NCBI RefSeq assembly: GCF_013362815.1
Contig: NZ_JABFVK010000020.1
Location: forward strand, 1 to 64,000
Direction of reading: 5' to 3'
Source of the DNA: Hamadaea sp.
GTDB taxonomy: Bacteria; Actinomycetota; Actinomycetes; Mycobacteriales; Micromonosporaceae
DNA: 64,000 nt
Position numbers and translations under genes: made by a program. The notes below the pieces were generated by a model. It ran no database searches. It was not told the origin of the DNA and was given only the letters and a program-made list of their open reading frames with translations. Numbering within the stretch: position 1 is the stretch's first letter; each line of letters starts with the position of its first letter. This document shows, one piece after another, positions 1-7,382 of this stretch.

Positions 1-1
1 T

Positions 2-157
2 GAGATCGAGGACTCGCTGTCGGAGCGGATCTTGTTCAACGAGCTGAAGTCCGGGCAGAAGGTCGTCGTCGACTGCGAAGGCGACCCCACCGACGAGAAC
101 TCCAAGCTCGTGTTCTACGACCCTCGCGCCGCCGAGGGGTTGATCTCCACGAGCTGA
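2..157 (+). CDS. clpC: ATP-dependent Clp protease ATP-binding subunit ClpC, C-terminal end (partial)
   Basis: Only the last 51 residues are present; the gene enters from the left edge. The translation runs from EIEDSLSERILFNELKSGQ to a TGA at 155-157. The run IEDSLSERILFNEL followed by a Gly-Gln-Val-Val-Val-Asp strand is the C-terminal small-domain ending of ClpC/ClpB-type AAA+ unfoldases. In actinobacteria ClpC is the cytosolic Hsp100 that feeds substrates into the ClpP1P2 protease. The last residues are acidic and variable, as is usual for this end. A long hairpin at 182-243 probably ends its transcript. ClpB is the alternative, but the ending fits ClpC better. Confidence 0.85.
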   Translation, partial: EIEDSLSERILFNELKSGQKVVVDCEGDPTDENSKLVFYDPRAAEGLISTS

Positions 158-181
158 CGCATGGTCGAGCGCGCTGATGCA

Positions 182-243
182 TGATCAAGAGAGCTGGGAA
201 CGTCGTAGCACGCGTCAGGCGACGTTTTCAGCTCTCTCGATCA
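182..243. terminator. Long inverted repeat, TGATC-ended, likely clpC terminator
   Basis: The left arm TGATCAAGAGAGCTGGGAAC and the right arm GTTTTCAGCTCTCTCGATCA pair over about 23 bp with three mismatches around an 11-14 nt loop. It sits 25 nt after the clpC stop and before the TetR promoter. It is the first of seven long hairpins in this window whose ends read TGATC/GATCA. Confidence 0.7.
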
Positions 244-275
244 CCCGCTTGTACGATCGTATGAGACGATTGTGC

Positions 276-281
276 TACTGT
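276..281 (+). promoter_or_regulatory. Leaderless -10 box of the TetR gene
   Basis: TACTGT lies 7 nt before the ATG at 289 and no Shine-Dalgarno sequence is present. This is the TANNNT spacing of leaderless actinobacterial transcripts. Two related octamers, ACGATCGT (253-260) and ACGATTGT (266-273), sit just upstream and could be the autoregulatory operator. Confidence 0.45.
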
Positions 282-288
282 CTTCGGC

Positions 289-870
289 ATGGGAAATCGC
301 GAGGATCTACTCGAGGGCGCCAAGCGCTGCCTCTACGAGAAGGGGTACGTGCGGACCACAGCGCGCGACATCGCCACGGCGGCCGGAGTGAGCCTCGCCG
401 CGATCGGCTACCACTACGGCACCAAGGACGCGCTGCTCAACGCTGCGCTGTTGCAGGCGCTCGAGGAGTGGGGTGAGGACCTCGCTCGGGCCATGACGGT
501 CGACGGCGACCCCGCAGCGAGTCCCGAGGAGCGCTTCGCCGCCGCCTGGGACCAGGTTCTCCGGTCTTTCGAGAAGAGCCGGCCGCTCTGGCGGATCCAG
601 TTCGAACTCGTCGGTCATCTCGACGCCAATCCCGAGTTGCAGGCGACCTTCGCGGCCGCCAATCAGGGTGCCCGGCTCGCGCTCGTCGAACTGTTCGGCA
701 CGCTCAAGGAGACCCTGCCCGACCCGGCCGCCCAGTTGGCGCTCGGCACCTTCTATCAGGCCTTGCTGGGTGGCGTCGCCACGCAATGGCTCGTCGACCC
801 CGGCACGGCGCTGACCGGCGGCGACCTCTTGACGGCCCTCTCGGCCCTGGGTACGCCCCGGCCGCGGTGA
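289..870 (+). CDS. TetR/AcrR family transcriptional regulator
   Basis: 193 residues, a normal TetR length. The N-terminal helix-turn-helix spans about residues 20-50 (RTTARDIATAAGVSLAAIGYHY), with the typical YHYGTKDALL hinge after it. The C-terminal ligand domain (residues 60-193) is helical with an Ala-rich end and resembles the TetR_C domain of small-molecule sensors. ATG 289 is preferred because it gives a full HTH and is placed as a leaderless start behind TACTGT. The gene stands alone between clpC and the convergent LacI gene, so its target and ligand cannot be read from context. Repeated ACGATnGT words in its promoter suggest autorepression. Confidence 0.9.
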   Translation: MGNREDLLEGAKRCLYEKGYVRTTARDIATAAGVSLAAIGYHYGTKDALLNAALLQALEEWGEDLARAMTVDGDPAASPEERFAAAWDQVLRSFEKSRPLWRIQFELVGHLDANPELQATFAAANQGARLALVELFGTLKETLPDPAAQLALGTFYQALLGGVATQWLVDPGTALTGGDLLTALSALGTPRPR

Positions 871-905
871 CTTGGGCCAGCCTCCTGACGATGTGGAGTA
901 GCGCG

Positions 906-1922
906 TCAGACCGGCGGCGAGCTGGTGCTCGCGCGTACAACCAGGTGGGCGACCGTCTCCTGGGAAGAGCTGGGCGATCGGCCGTCGATCACGTCGAGCA
1001 ACACTCGCGCCGAGTGCGCGCCGTACGACTGGATGTCCCAGGCCAGCGCGGTCAGCGCCGGGCGTACGAGAACGCAGAGCTGTGAGTCGTCACCGGCCAC
1101 GATGGACAGTTCACCGGGGACGGACACACCCATCTCCTGCGCCACGTTGAGCGCGGCGACCGCCATCACGTCGTTGTCGAAGGTGATCGCGGTCGGCCGG
1201 TCACGCCGCGACAACAGCGCCCGGGTGGCGCGCGCGCCGTCCTCCCAGGTGTAGTCGGTGTCGATGATCTGCGGCTCGCCGAGTCCGTGGCCCCGGACGG
1301 CTTCGCGGAACGCGGCGATGCGTACCTGGGTGTGGTGCAGCGCGGGCAGTCCGGCGACTCGGGCGATGCGCCGGTGGCCGAGCGCCACCAGGTAGTCGAC
1401 CGCCGCCACGACGGCCGCTGCGTCGTCGGTGCCGACCGAGGGCAGCTGCGTGTCGATCCGGGGACGCCCGACCAGGACCGCCGGCATCTGCAGCTCTTCC
1501 AGCACCGGGATGCGCGCGTCATCGGCCCACAAATCGGTCACGACCATGCCGTCGACCCGGCGCTCGGCCCACAGCAGGCGCATCGCGTCGATCGCCGCCT
1601 TGTGGTCCTCGACGACCTGCAGCAACAATGCCGTACGCCGACCGGCAAGCTCGCCTTCCAGCCCGGCGATGAACCGCATGAAGAACGGCTCCACCCCCAG
1701 AGTGTCGGCTGGGCGGGCGATGGCCAGGCCGACACAATGCGCGCGCGACCCCGACAGCGATCGGGCGGCGAAACTGGGCCGCCAGCCGATCTTGTCGGCG
1801 ATCTCCAGGATGTGCTTGCGGGTTTGCGCGGAGACACCGGGCCGGCCGTTGAGCGCGTAGGAGACGGCCCCGATCGACACACCGGCGCGCGCTGCGATCT
1901 CCGCGATGGTCGGCCGTTTCAT
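906..1922 (-). CDS. LacI family transcriptional regulator
   Basis: 338 residues. The LacI HTH occupies residues 4-23 (TIAEIAARAGVSIGAVSYAL) and is followed by the hinge helix region NGRPGVSAQTRKHILEIADKIGWRPS. Residues 62-338 form the periplasmic-binding-protein-like sugar sensor (HCVGLAIARP, DGMVVTDLW, AITFDNDVMAVAAL). The start fits a purine-rich GGAGGTAAGC stretch upstream of ATG 1922. It lies directly downstream of, and in the same direction as, the GH5 cellulase but is separated from it by a strong hairpin (1992-2028). A GCTTAAGCGCTTCAAG element at 1975-1990 lies between that hairpin and this gene, and a related element lies in the cellulase promoter. The likely role is sugar-responsive repression of the cellulase and of itself (inference). 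Confidence 0.92.
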   Translation of the reverse strand: MKRPTIAEIAARAGVSIGAVSYALNGRPGVSAQTRKHILEIADKIGWRPSFAARSLSGSRAHCVGLAIARPADTLGVEPFFMRFIAGLEGELAGRRTALLLQVVEDHKAAIDAMRLLWAERRVDGMVVTDLWADDARIPVLEELQMPAVLVGRPRIDTQLPSVGTDDAAAVVAAVDYLVALGHRRIARVAGLPALHHTQVRIAAFREAVRGHGLGEPQIIDTDYTWEDGARATRALLSRRDRPTAITFDNDVMAVAALNVAQEMGVSVPGELSIVAGDDSQLCVLVRPALTALAWDIQSYGAHSARVLLDVIDGRSPSSSQETVAHLVVRASTSSPPV

Positions 1923-1974
1923 CTGCTTACCTCCAAGGCCAGGATGTCGGCGTTGGTCCGTCGCGAGGGCCGTC

Positions 1975-1990
1975 GCTTAAGCGCTTCAAG
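1975..1990. promoter_or_regulatory. Candidate LacI-family operator, autoregulatory
   Basis: GCTTAAGCGCTTCAAG has an AAGCGCTT palindromic core with CTT/AAG flanks, the style of LacI-family sites. It lies 53 nt upstream of the LacI start, after the cellulase terminator. The same words recur in the cellulase promoter at 3886-3910. Confidence 0.5.
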
Positions 1991-1991
1991 A

Positions 1992-2028
1992 ACCGGGTCC
2001 GCGCCGCGAGTACACGGCGCGGCCCGGT
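1992..2028 (-). terminator. GC-rich hairpin after the GH5 cellulase gene
   Basis: ACCGGGTCCGCGCCG pairs with CGGCGCGGCCCGGT around an 8-nt loop, starting 10 nt past the cellulase stop. It separates the cellulase from the LacI gene. Confidence 0.75.
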
Positions 2029-2037
2029 GAATACCGT

Positions 2038-3843
2038 TTAAGGGTTCTGCGTCAGCAGGTGAGCCTTGAAACCCTCACCGAACGTCGCGGTCGGCGTACC
2101 GGTGTAATCGGTGATCAGGACGTTGCCGGAGCTGCAACCCCATGGGTTCCACGTCCAGGCGAGGTAGCTGACGCCGTGCGCGTCGGCCCACGCCATCACC
2201 TGGTCGATGTAGTCGTGCGCGCAGGTGTTCTGGCCGATCTCCCCCGCGACGACGGGCACCTGAGCGGCGACGGTGCCGATCTGGCTGTCCCAGCAGGAGG
2301 TCGTGACGCAGGCGTTGAAGTTGTACGAGTGCCAGGAGGCCACGATGTTGCCGGCCGGATCGGTCGGCTTGTACGCCAGCCACTGGGTGAGGTCGTTGGT
2401 CCAGGTCAGGCCGGCGACCATGATGATGTTCGTCGCCCCGGTGGCGCGGACCGCGTTGACGAGGGTCTGCATACCGGCGACCTGGTAGGAGAAGCCGGTG
2501 CAGGTGCCGCCGTCACGCAGGCACTTCCAGGCGGCTGCGGCATCGCTCCAGTTGTTGGCGGCGTCCGGGTACGGCTCGTTGAACAAGTCGAACACGACGG
2601 CGTTGTTGCCCTTGAACATCGTGGCGAGCTGCGTCCAGAAGGTCGGGGCGTACTGGGCGTCCGGCATCGGCTTCTGACAGGTGGCGTTGACGTCGGCGCA
2701 AGCCGATGAGGTGCCGGTGTACGCACCGTGGTTCCAGTGCATCTCGACGATCGGAGTGATCCCGTTGGCCACCAGCAGATCGGCGTACGCCTTGACCGCC
2801 GTCTGGTAGGTCGAGCCGCTCGGCGTGCCGAAGGTGCCCAGCCAGCAGTCCTCGTTGAGCGGGATGCGAACGGCGTGGATGTTCCAGGCCTTCATCGCGT
2901 CGACGCTGGCCTGGTCCGGTTGCGCGCTGTCCCACATGCCCTTGCCCTGCACGCAGGCGAACTCGGCGCTGGACCGGTTGACCCCCAGGAGCCGATACGT
3001 CGCACCGCTCGCGGTCACGATCTTGTTGCCGGAGACGTGCAGCGCGGGCGCGGCGGTCCCCGAGGTGCCGGTGACCGTGATCGAGATCGGCGTGGTCGTC
3101 TTGGTCGCGCCGAGGTTGTCGACCGCTCGGGCGCTGACCGAGTAGGTTCCGGCCGCGACCCCGGTCCACGTGTACGCGTACGGCGACGTGGTGTCGGAGC
3201 CGACCACGGTGGAGCCGTTGAGGAAGTCGACCCGGGCGACCGAGCCGTCCGCGTCGCTTGCCGTCGCGGCGAAGTTGACCGTCGCCGGAGCGGTGAAGGT
3301 CTGCCCGGCTGTCGGGCTGGTCAGGCTGACGGTGGGCGACTGGTTCGTCCCCGAGCTCGTGCTGGTGCTCGGGCTCGGACTCGGGCTGCCGGTGCTACCG
3401 GTGCAGGCAACTCCGTTGAGGGCGAAGTTGGTGGGCTGCGGGAACGGGTTCGGTGGAGTGGTGCCGGACGTCGTGCGGGTCCAGTCACCCTGGAGACCGA
3501 CGCTCGCGTTGGTCTGGCCGGTGCCGATCGATCCGTTCCAGCCGGCATCGGTGGCGGTGACCGAGGTGGTGCCGGTGAAGGTCGCGTTCCAGCCACTCGT
3601 ACGCGTGTGGCCGGTGGGCATCGTGAACGTCAGCGTCCAATGCGAGATCGGATCGCCGAGGTTCGTGATGGCGACAGTGGTGGTGAACCCGCCGGACGTG
3701 GGTGTGGATTGCCACGCGTTGAGGTTCTGGTAGGTGACCGAGCAGCCGGTGGTCGCCGCCGAAGCCGGTGACATGGCCGCGAATCCGGCCACCACCAGCG
3801 CACCGGCGGCGAGGGACGCCAGCAGGGCTTTTCGGTGATTCAT
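2038..3843 (-). CDS. Secreted GH5 cellulase with CBM2 and an Ig-like domain
   Basis: 601 residues. A Sec signal peptide spans residues 1-29 (cleavage after ASA). Residues about 33-147 are a family 2 carbohydrate-binding module (CSVTYQNLNAWQ, NLGDPISHWTLTF, GWNGSI). A Ser/Pro/Thr linker follows, then a bacterial Ig-like domain (about 169-257, SPTVSLTSPTAGQTF), then the GH5 catalytic domain (about 265-601). The acid/base is Glu423 in FDLFNEPYP and the nucleophile is Glu535 in VVAGEIGQN. It should hydrolyse beta-1,4-glucan endo-fashion outside the cell while bound to cellulose by the CBM2; mannanase activity is possible because GH5 is polyspecific. The gene is monocistronic, with a LacI-type site over its promoter. 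Confidence 0.93.
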   Translation of the reverse strand: MNHRKALLASLAAGALVVAGFAAMSPASAATTGCSVTYQNLNAWQSTPTSGGFTTTVAITNLGDPISHWTLTFTMPTGHTRTSGWNATFTGTTSVTATDAGWNGSIGTGQTNASVGLQGDWTRTTSGTTPPNPFPQPTNFALNGVACTGSTGSPSPSPSTSTSSGTNQSPTVSLTSPTAGQTFTAPATVNFAATASDADGSVARVDFLNGSTVVGSDTTSPYAYTWTGVAAGTYSVSARAVDNLGATKTTTPISITVTGTSGTAAPALHVSGNKIVTASGATYRLLGVNRSSAEFACVQGKGMWDSAQPDQASVDAMKAWNIHAVRIPLNEDCWLGTFGTPSGSTYQTAVKAYADLLVANGITPIVEMHWNHGAYTGTSSACADVNATCQKPMPDAQYAPTFWTQLATMFKGNNAVVFDLFNEPYPDAANNWSDAAAAWKCLRDGGTCTGFSYQVAGMQTLVNAVRATGATNIIMVAGLTWTNDLTQWLAYKPTDPAGNIVASWHSYNFNACVTTSCWDSQIGTVAAQVPVVAGEIGQNTCAHDYIDQVMAWADAHGVSYLAWTWNPWGCSSGNVLITDYTGTPTATFGEGFKAHLLTQNP

Positions 3844-3885
3844 CGAGGTCTCCTCGTTTCGGAGGGCTGTCGCATGGAGGATGAT

Positions 3886-3910
3886 GCGCTTAAGCCTTTA
3901 AGTCAAGCGC
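3886..3910. promoter_or_regulatory. GH5 promoter with LacI-type operator
   Basis: An inverted GCGCTT/AAGCGC pair encloses CTTAA and TTAAG half-sites. On the minus strand the right part gives TTGACT (3901-3906) as a -35 box, with a weak CATCCT -10 box at 3878-3883 (17-nt spacer). A repressor bound here would cover the promoter. It is related to the element at 1975-1990. Confidence 0.5.
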
Positions 3911-4031
3911 ATGAATATCGACGCACCTCCGGGCGACATCAGCCGGGGCTCCCCTGCTGTTAACCGTTTCAGCAGGAGTTCGGCGTACCCGGTCACGGTA
4001 GGCTGCTCGCAAAGGCAGTCAGGAGCCGTCC

Positions 4032-4247
4032 GTGTCCAAGGTACGCAAATCCGTCATCGTGGCGGCGCTACGAGATCGAGGGCTCAGCGAACGCGCGGAT
4101 TGGGTGGACCGAGCGATGCCGGACGAGATCGACGTCCACCGCAACGCCAGTCTCTTCGACATGCTCGGGATCGAGCCAGACCTGCTGGGGATCGAGTCAC
4201 TGGACCAGACGGAGCCGGAGACCCGGCCGACTGGCGACGCCGGCTAG
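4032..4247 (+). CDS. Small conserved actinobacterial protein, unknown function
   Basis: 71 residues starting at GTG, with AGGAG at 4021-4025 as ribosome binding site. The sequence MSKVRKSVIVAALRDRGLS then ERADWVDRAMPDEIDVHRNASLFDMLGIEP is basic at the front and acidic at the back, without membrane segments or cysteines. I recall similar short proteins in related actinomycetes but no assigned function. Codon usage is strongly actinobacterial, so it is a real gene rather than part of the longer overlapping frame. A short GCGGGG/CCCCGC hairpin follows the stop. Confidence 0.7.
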   Translation: MSKVRKSVIVAALRDRGLSERADWVDRAMPDEIDVHRNASLFDMLGIEPDLLGIESLDQTEPETRPTGDAG

Positions 4248-4251
4248 CGCC

Positions 4252-4270
4252 GCGGGGCAGGACTCCCCGC
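4252..4270 (+). terminator. Short GC hairpin after the 71-residue gene
   Basis: GCGGGG and CCCCGC are separated by 7 nt, immediately after the stop at 4247. It is a weak factor-independent terminator at best. The 233 nt between this gene and the glycosyltransferase hold no other clear signal. Confidence 0.4.
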
Positions 4271-4480
4271 CGCAACATGATCGACCTGGTTAGCTGGACT
4301 CGTTGTAGGCTGGAGACCACTCCGGGGATTCGGTGCCACGTCCGTGACACCAAGATGCTCCGGTTCCGGCAGGGCAAGGAACGGTCGGCCCGCAAAGCCG
4401 GCCCCCTCCGCATCGCGGCTCAGCTTCGCACACTGCGGTCATTCCTACGCCGTCTCGGTCAACGCGTACGGAGAGTTCCT

Positions 4481-5713
4481 GTGACTCGCGGCAACCGTTC
4501 ACCGTCCACCTCCGCGTACGCCGGACCGGCGATGCCTGATCGTCGCCTGAGCAGCATGTTCGCCCCTCGGTCCACGAAACCGCCGGTCTCGGCCACCTCG
4601 ATCGGGATGCTGGGCGCATACGTGCCGGACGACGATGGGCTGACCACGTTCGCCGCCGAGTTGCGGCAGGCGATGCTGCATGATCGGCCGGAGATCGTCA
4701 TCAGCGTCGTGAGCGCCGGAGTCGCCGCGTACGCGCCAGAGGTAGTGCACGGACTGGATCCAGCGCCGGCGGGCAGCCGGCCCGCGGCGGCGATCCTGAA
4801 TCAGAACGACGCGGTCATTCTGCACCTGCAGACCGGCGTCTACGGCGGCACCGAAGGCGATCAGGTACTCGAGATCCTGGAGTGGCTCACCGTCCCCGTC
4901 GTCGTGGTCATCCACGACGTCCGGTCACAGCCGACCGCACGACAGCGCTTCATCGTCGAGGTGCTCACCTCCTCGGCCGATGCCGTCGTCACCTTGTCCG
5001 AGACGGGCCGTCGCATACTGCTCGACGAATACCGGGTCGAGCCACGCAAACTCATGAAGATCCATCATGGCTCACGTCTGCCGGCTATGGCCCCGCTCGA
5101 GAAGGACACCCGGCCGCGCCGGCGGCCGCGGATCCTCTCCTGGGGCGTGCTCGGCCCCGGCCGCGGCGTCGAGTCGGGGCTCCGCGCCGTCGCGCATGCT
5201 CGCAGACTCGGCCCAGCGCAGCCCTTCTACTCCGTCGCCGGGCCGCTGGATGCGACGCTCGATGGCCCGCAGCAACAGGCTTTCCGCAGCTCTCTCCGGG
5301 TTCTGGCCGACGAGGTCGGCCTGACCGACAGCGTCGAATTCGAGATCGGCCCGCTGGACAACGAGCGGCTCGGCGCGCTGATCGAGCGCGCTGACATCAT
5401 CCTGCTGCCGCAGGCGCCCCACGATCCCACGGCTTCGGCGATTCTGGCCGACGCCATCACCGCCGCGCGGCCCATCGTCGCGGCCGGCTTCCCTTATGCC
5501 ACAGAGATTCTCGCGGAGAACCGGGGCGGGATCGTCGCAGATGATCCGGCCGAACTCGGCGACGCGCTCACCCGCGTCATCAGGGATCCGGAGCTCGGCA
5601 ACGCGATGGCCCGACGAAACGAAGCCCTCGCCCCCGCGTTGAGCTGGCCGGTGGCTGCCGGTCAATATCGTCAGCTGATCAACGTGCTCCTGCGGCGGCC
5701 GGCGAACCACTGA
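4481..5713 (+). CDS. Glycosyltransferase family 4 protein
   Basis: 410 residues from GTG 4481, chosen because GGAGAG lies 5 nt upstream; the longer open frame back to 3911 overlaps the 71-residue gene and does not look coding. The fold is GT-B. The N-terminal half contains GMLGAYVPDDDGLTTFAAEL, a donor-loop-like start, and VVVVIHDVRSQPT. The C-terminal half has the nucleotide-sugar region RILSWGVLGPGRGVESGLRA, then GPLDNERLGALIERADIILLPQ, and the EPGG-like motif is replaced by DPTASAILADAITAARPIVAAGFPYATEILAENRGG. It probably transfers a sugar to a cytosolic or membrane acceptor; acceptor and donor are unknown. No sugar-pathway gene is adjacent. Confidence 0.85.
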   Translation: MTRGNRSPSTSAYAGPAMPDRRLSSMFAPRSTKPPVSATSIGMLGAYVPDDDGLTTFAAELRQAMLHDRPEIVISVVSAGVAAYAPEVVHGLDPAPAGSRPAAAILNQNDAVILHLQTGVYGGTEGDQVLEILEWLTVPVVVVIHDVRSQPTARQRFIVEVLTSSADAVVTLSETGRRILLDEYRVEPRKLMKIHHGSRLPAMAPLEKDTRPRRRPRILSWGVLGPGRGVESGLRAVAHARRLGPAQPFYSVAGPLDATLDGPQQQAFRSSLRVLADEVGLTDSVEFEIGPLDNERLGALIERADIILLPQAPHDPTASAILADAITAARPIVAAGFPYATEILAENRGGIVADDPAELGDALTRVIRDPELGNAMARRNEALAPALSWPVAAGQYRQLINVLLRRPANH

Positions 5714-5741
5714 TCACGCACTGTGGCGTTTACTGGAGAAC

Positions 5742-6065
5742 ATGGACGACGACGAGCGTGCGGAGTTCGGTGTCCGGTACGCCGGAACGCTGTGGTGGAC
5801 CGGGTTCGCGACGTTCATCCTCGGTACCCTCGTCCGCGTGGACGTGCTCGGTCCTCACCCGATCTGGCTGATACTGATCCCGGCGTCGCTCATCACGAAC
5901 ATCGCCGCGTGCATCGCGATGAGCTGGGCTGGGCCGATCGCCGAGGAGCGGTTCCCGTTCCGGATTCCTGCCCGCGGTGGCGACACGATATCGGGATTCG
6001 CGTTCCCCGTGGGGTTGGCGATCGCCTCGGGACTGCTCCTCCTGAGCGGCTTGAACCAGAGCTGA
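5742..6065 (+). CDS. Small three-helix membrane protein, unknown function
   Basis: 107 residues with GGAG 4 nt before ATG 5742. Three hydrophobic stretches are visible: about residues 17-37 (LWWTGFATFILGTLVRVDVL), 41-66 (IWLILIPASLITNIAACIAM) and 84-104 (GFAFPVGLAIASGLLLLSGL), joined by an acidic N-terminus and a short basic loop. It begins 28 nt after the glycosyltransferase in the same direction, so co-transcription is likely, but no functional motif is recognised. Confidence 0.6.
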   Translation: MDDDERAEFGVRYAGTLWWTGFATFILGTLVRVDVLGPHPIWLILIPASLITNIAACIAMSWAGPIAEERFPFRIPARGGDTISGFAFPVGLAIASGLLLLSGLNQS

Positions 6066-6067
6066 TC

Positions 6068-6096
6068 CTGGTGCCGACGACGGCCGCCGGCACCAG
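6068..6096. terminator. Bidirectional hairpin between convergent genes
   Basis: CTGGTGCCG pairs perfectly with CGGCACCAG around an 11-nt loop, between the convergent 107-residue gene and the acetylesterase gene. Confidence 0.65.
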
Positions 6097-6114
6097 AATC
6101 GCCGCATGAAAGTC

Positions 6115-7365
6115 TCAGCGCAAGTACGCCGCTAGGGGAATCTGCTGGTCGCGGAGTGCTTTGGCGACGACTCCGGCGATCTGCCGGGCACCGGCCGCCT
6201 CGAAATGGGTGTGGTCGTTGCAGAAGAAGGCACCCACCGGGCCGGCGGAGTAGTCGCCGTTGTTCGGGCAGAACCCGAGCGTGTTGTAGAGGGTGTAGCT
6301 GAGCCGATGCAGGTCGATGACCGGTACGCCGTTGGCGCTCGCGGCGTTGTTCGTCTCGGTGAGGAACCCGCGATTGCCGACGGCGGTGCTGCCCGAGCAG
6401 GTGATCGCAGCGACCGGGGTGAGGAAGATCGGATGGGCTCCCCGGGCCTTGACCGCAGCCGCCATGACCCCGAGTAGTTGCTGGTATCGAGCCGAACCGA
6501 CGTGCCGCGGGCAGGTGCTGGTCGAGTCGTTGATCCCGAACTGGATCAGCAGGTAGTCGCCCGCCTTCAGGCCGTTGGTCGCGTCGAGCATCGCCTGCCA
6601 ACGACTCGAGTATGTGACGGGACTGATGACGCATTCGCCGGACGAGTCCATGGTGCTGGTGACGTTGGGGTCGTACAACCAGGTCTGAATGCTGCGGCCG
6701 CCCACTGCGCTGTTGCGTACGGTCGCGTTGGCGGTGAAGTACTGGGCGAACTGATTGCCCCAGCCGACCGGGCATACGCCGCCCGACGGGTCCGCCATCG
6801 TCGAGTCTCCGGCCAGCCAGACGGTGACCTTCGGCTGCCCCGCGGTCGGGCTCGCTGAGGGAGGCGCGCACGGCGAAGGACTCGGTGCGGAGTCGGTCGT
6901 AACGTCGAGGTAGTCGATGTTGGCCAAACCGTTGGCGGTGGTGGGATTCAGCCGGATGGTGTTGCTTCCGGCGTCGACGGGGAAGGTGACCGTTCTGGTC
7001 GCCCAGGTGCTCCAGCTTCCCGTGCCGTCGAAGGCTACGGCCGACGCTCGGGTCACCCCGTTGACCAGCACGTCGGCGGGGCGGCCGACGGTCGTGCCGT
7101 TGGCGTACCGGATGCCGACGGTCGCTGTTCCCGCCGCTGCTGTCGTCACGGTGAATTGTGCGTACGCACCGACGGCGTTGGTGCCGTTGCAGAACCCGGA
7201 GCCGGAGAACCCGGGCCAGTTGGAGTCGATGGTGCCGGTGCAGACTGCCGCCTCCGCCTCGTAGCGCACGGTCGCCGCCGCCGCGGTCGTCGCCGTGACG
7301 ACGGTGACCATGGCGACGGCGCTGGCGAGCGCGGCGACGCCGGCGAGGATCAGCCGAGATTTCAT
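6115..7365 (-). CDS. Secreted rhamnogalacturonan acetylesterase (CE12-like SGNH) with CBM35
   Basis: 416 residues; Sec signal 1-31. A CBM35 occupies about residues 34-153 (YEAEAAVCTGTID, FCNGTNAVGAYAQF, ANIDYLDV), a Ser/Pro linker follows, and an SGNH esterase fills about 177-416. Block I is GDSTMAD with nucleophile Ser188, block II GGRS, block III GIND, and block V DHTHF supplies the Asp/His pair. The motif set matches RG acetylesterases, which deacetylate the galacturonic acid of rhamnogalacturonan-I outside the cell. It is the last gene of the operon, 17 nt after the CE2-like gene, with AGGAG before ATG 7365. Deacetylation helps the upstream PL11 lyase reach its substrate (family knowledge). 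Confidence 0.9.
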   Translation of the reverse strand: MKSRLILAGVAALASAVAMVTVVTATTAAAATVRYEAEAAVCTGTIDSNWPGFSGSGFCNGTNAVGAYAQFTVTTAAAGTATVGIRYANGTTVGRPADVLVNGVTRASAVAFDGTGSWSTWATRTVTFPVDAGSNTIRLNPTTANGLANIDYLDVTTDSAPSPSPCAPPSASPTAGQPKVTVWLAGDSTMADPSGGVCPVGWGNQFAQYFTANATVRNSAVGGRSIQTWLYDPNVTSTMDSSGECVISPVTYSSRWQAMLDATNGLKAGDYLLIQFGINDSTSTCPRHVGSARYQQLLGVMAAAVKARGAHPIFLTPVAAITCSGSTAVGNRGFLTETNNAASANGVPVIDLHRLSYTLYNTLGFCPNNGDYSAGPVGAFFCNDHTHFEAAGARQIAGVVAKALRDQQIPLAAYLR

Positions 7366-7382
7366 GTCTCACTCCTGCCGCG

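Noticed and set aside
3911-4480. A 600-residue open frame beginning at 3911 and running into the glycosyltransferase
   Set aside because: The first 190 codons overlap a better-supported 71-residue gene, read as Arg/Pro-rich low-complexity protein, and have no ribosome binding site. GTG 4481 behind GGAGAG is the better start.
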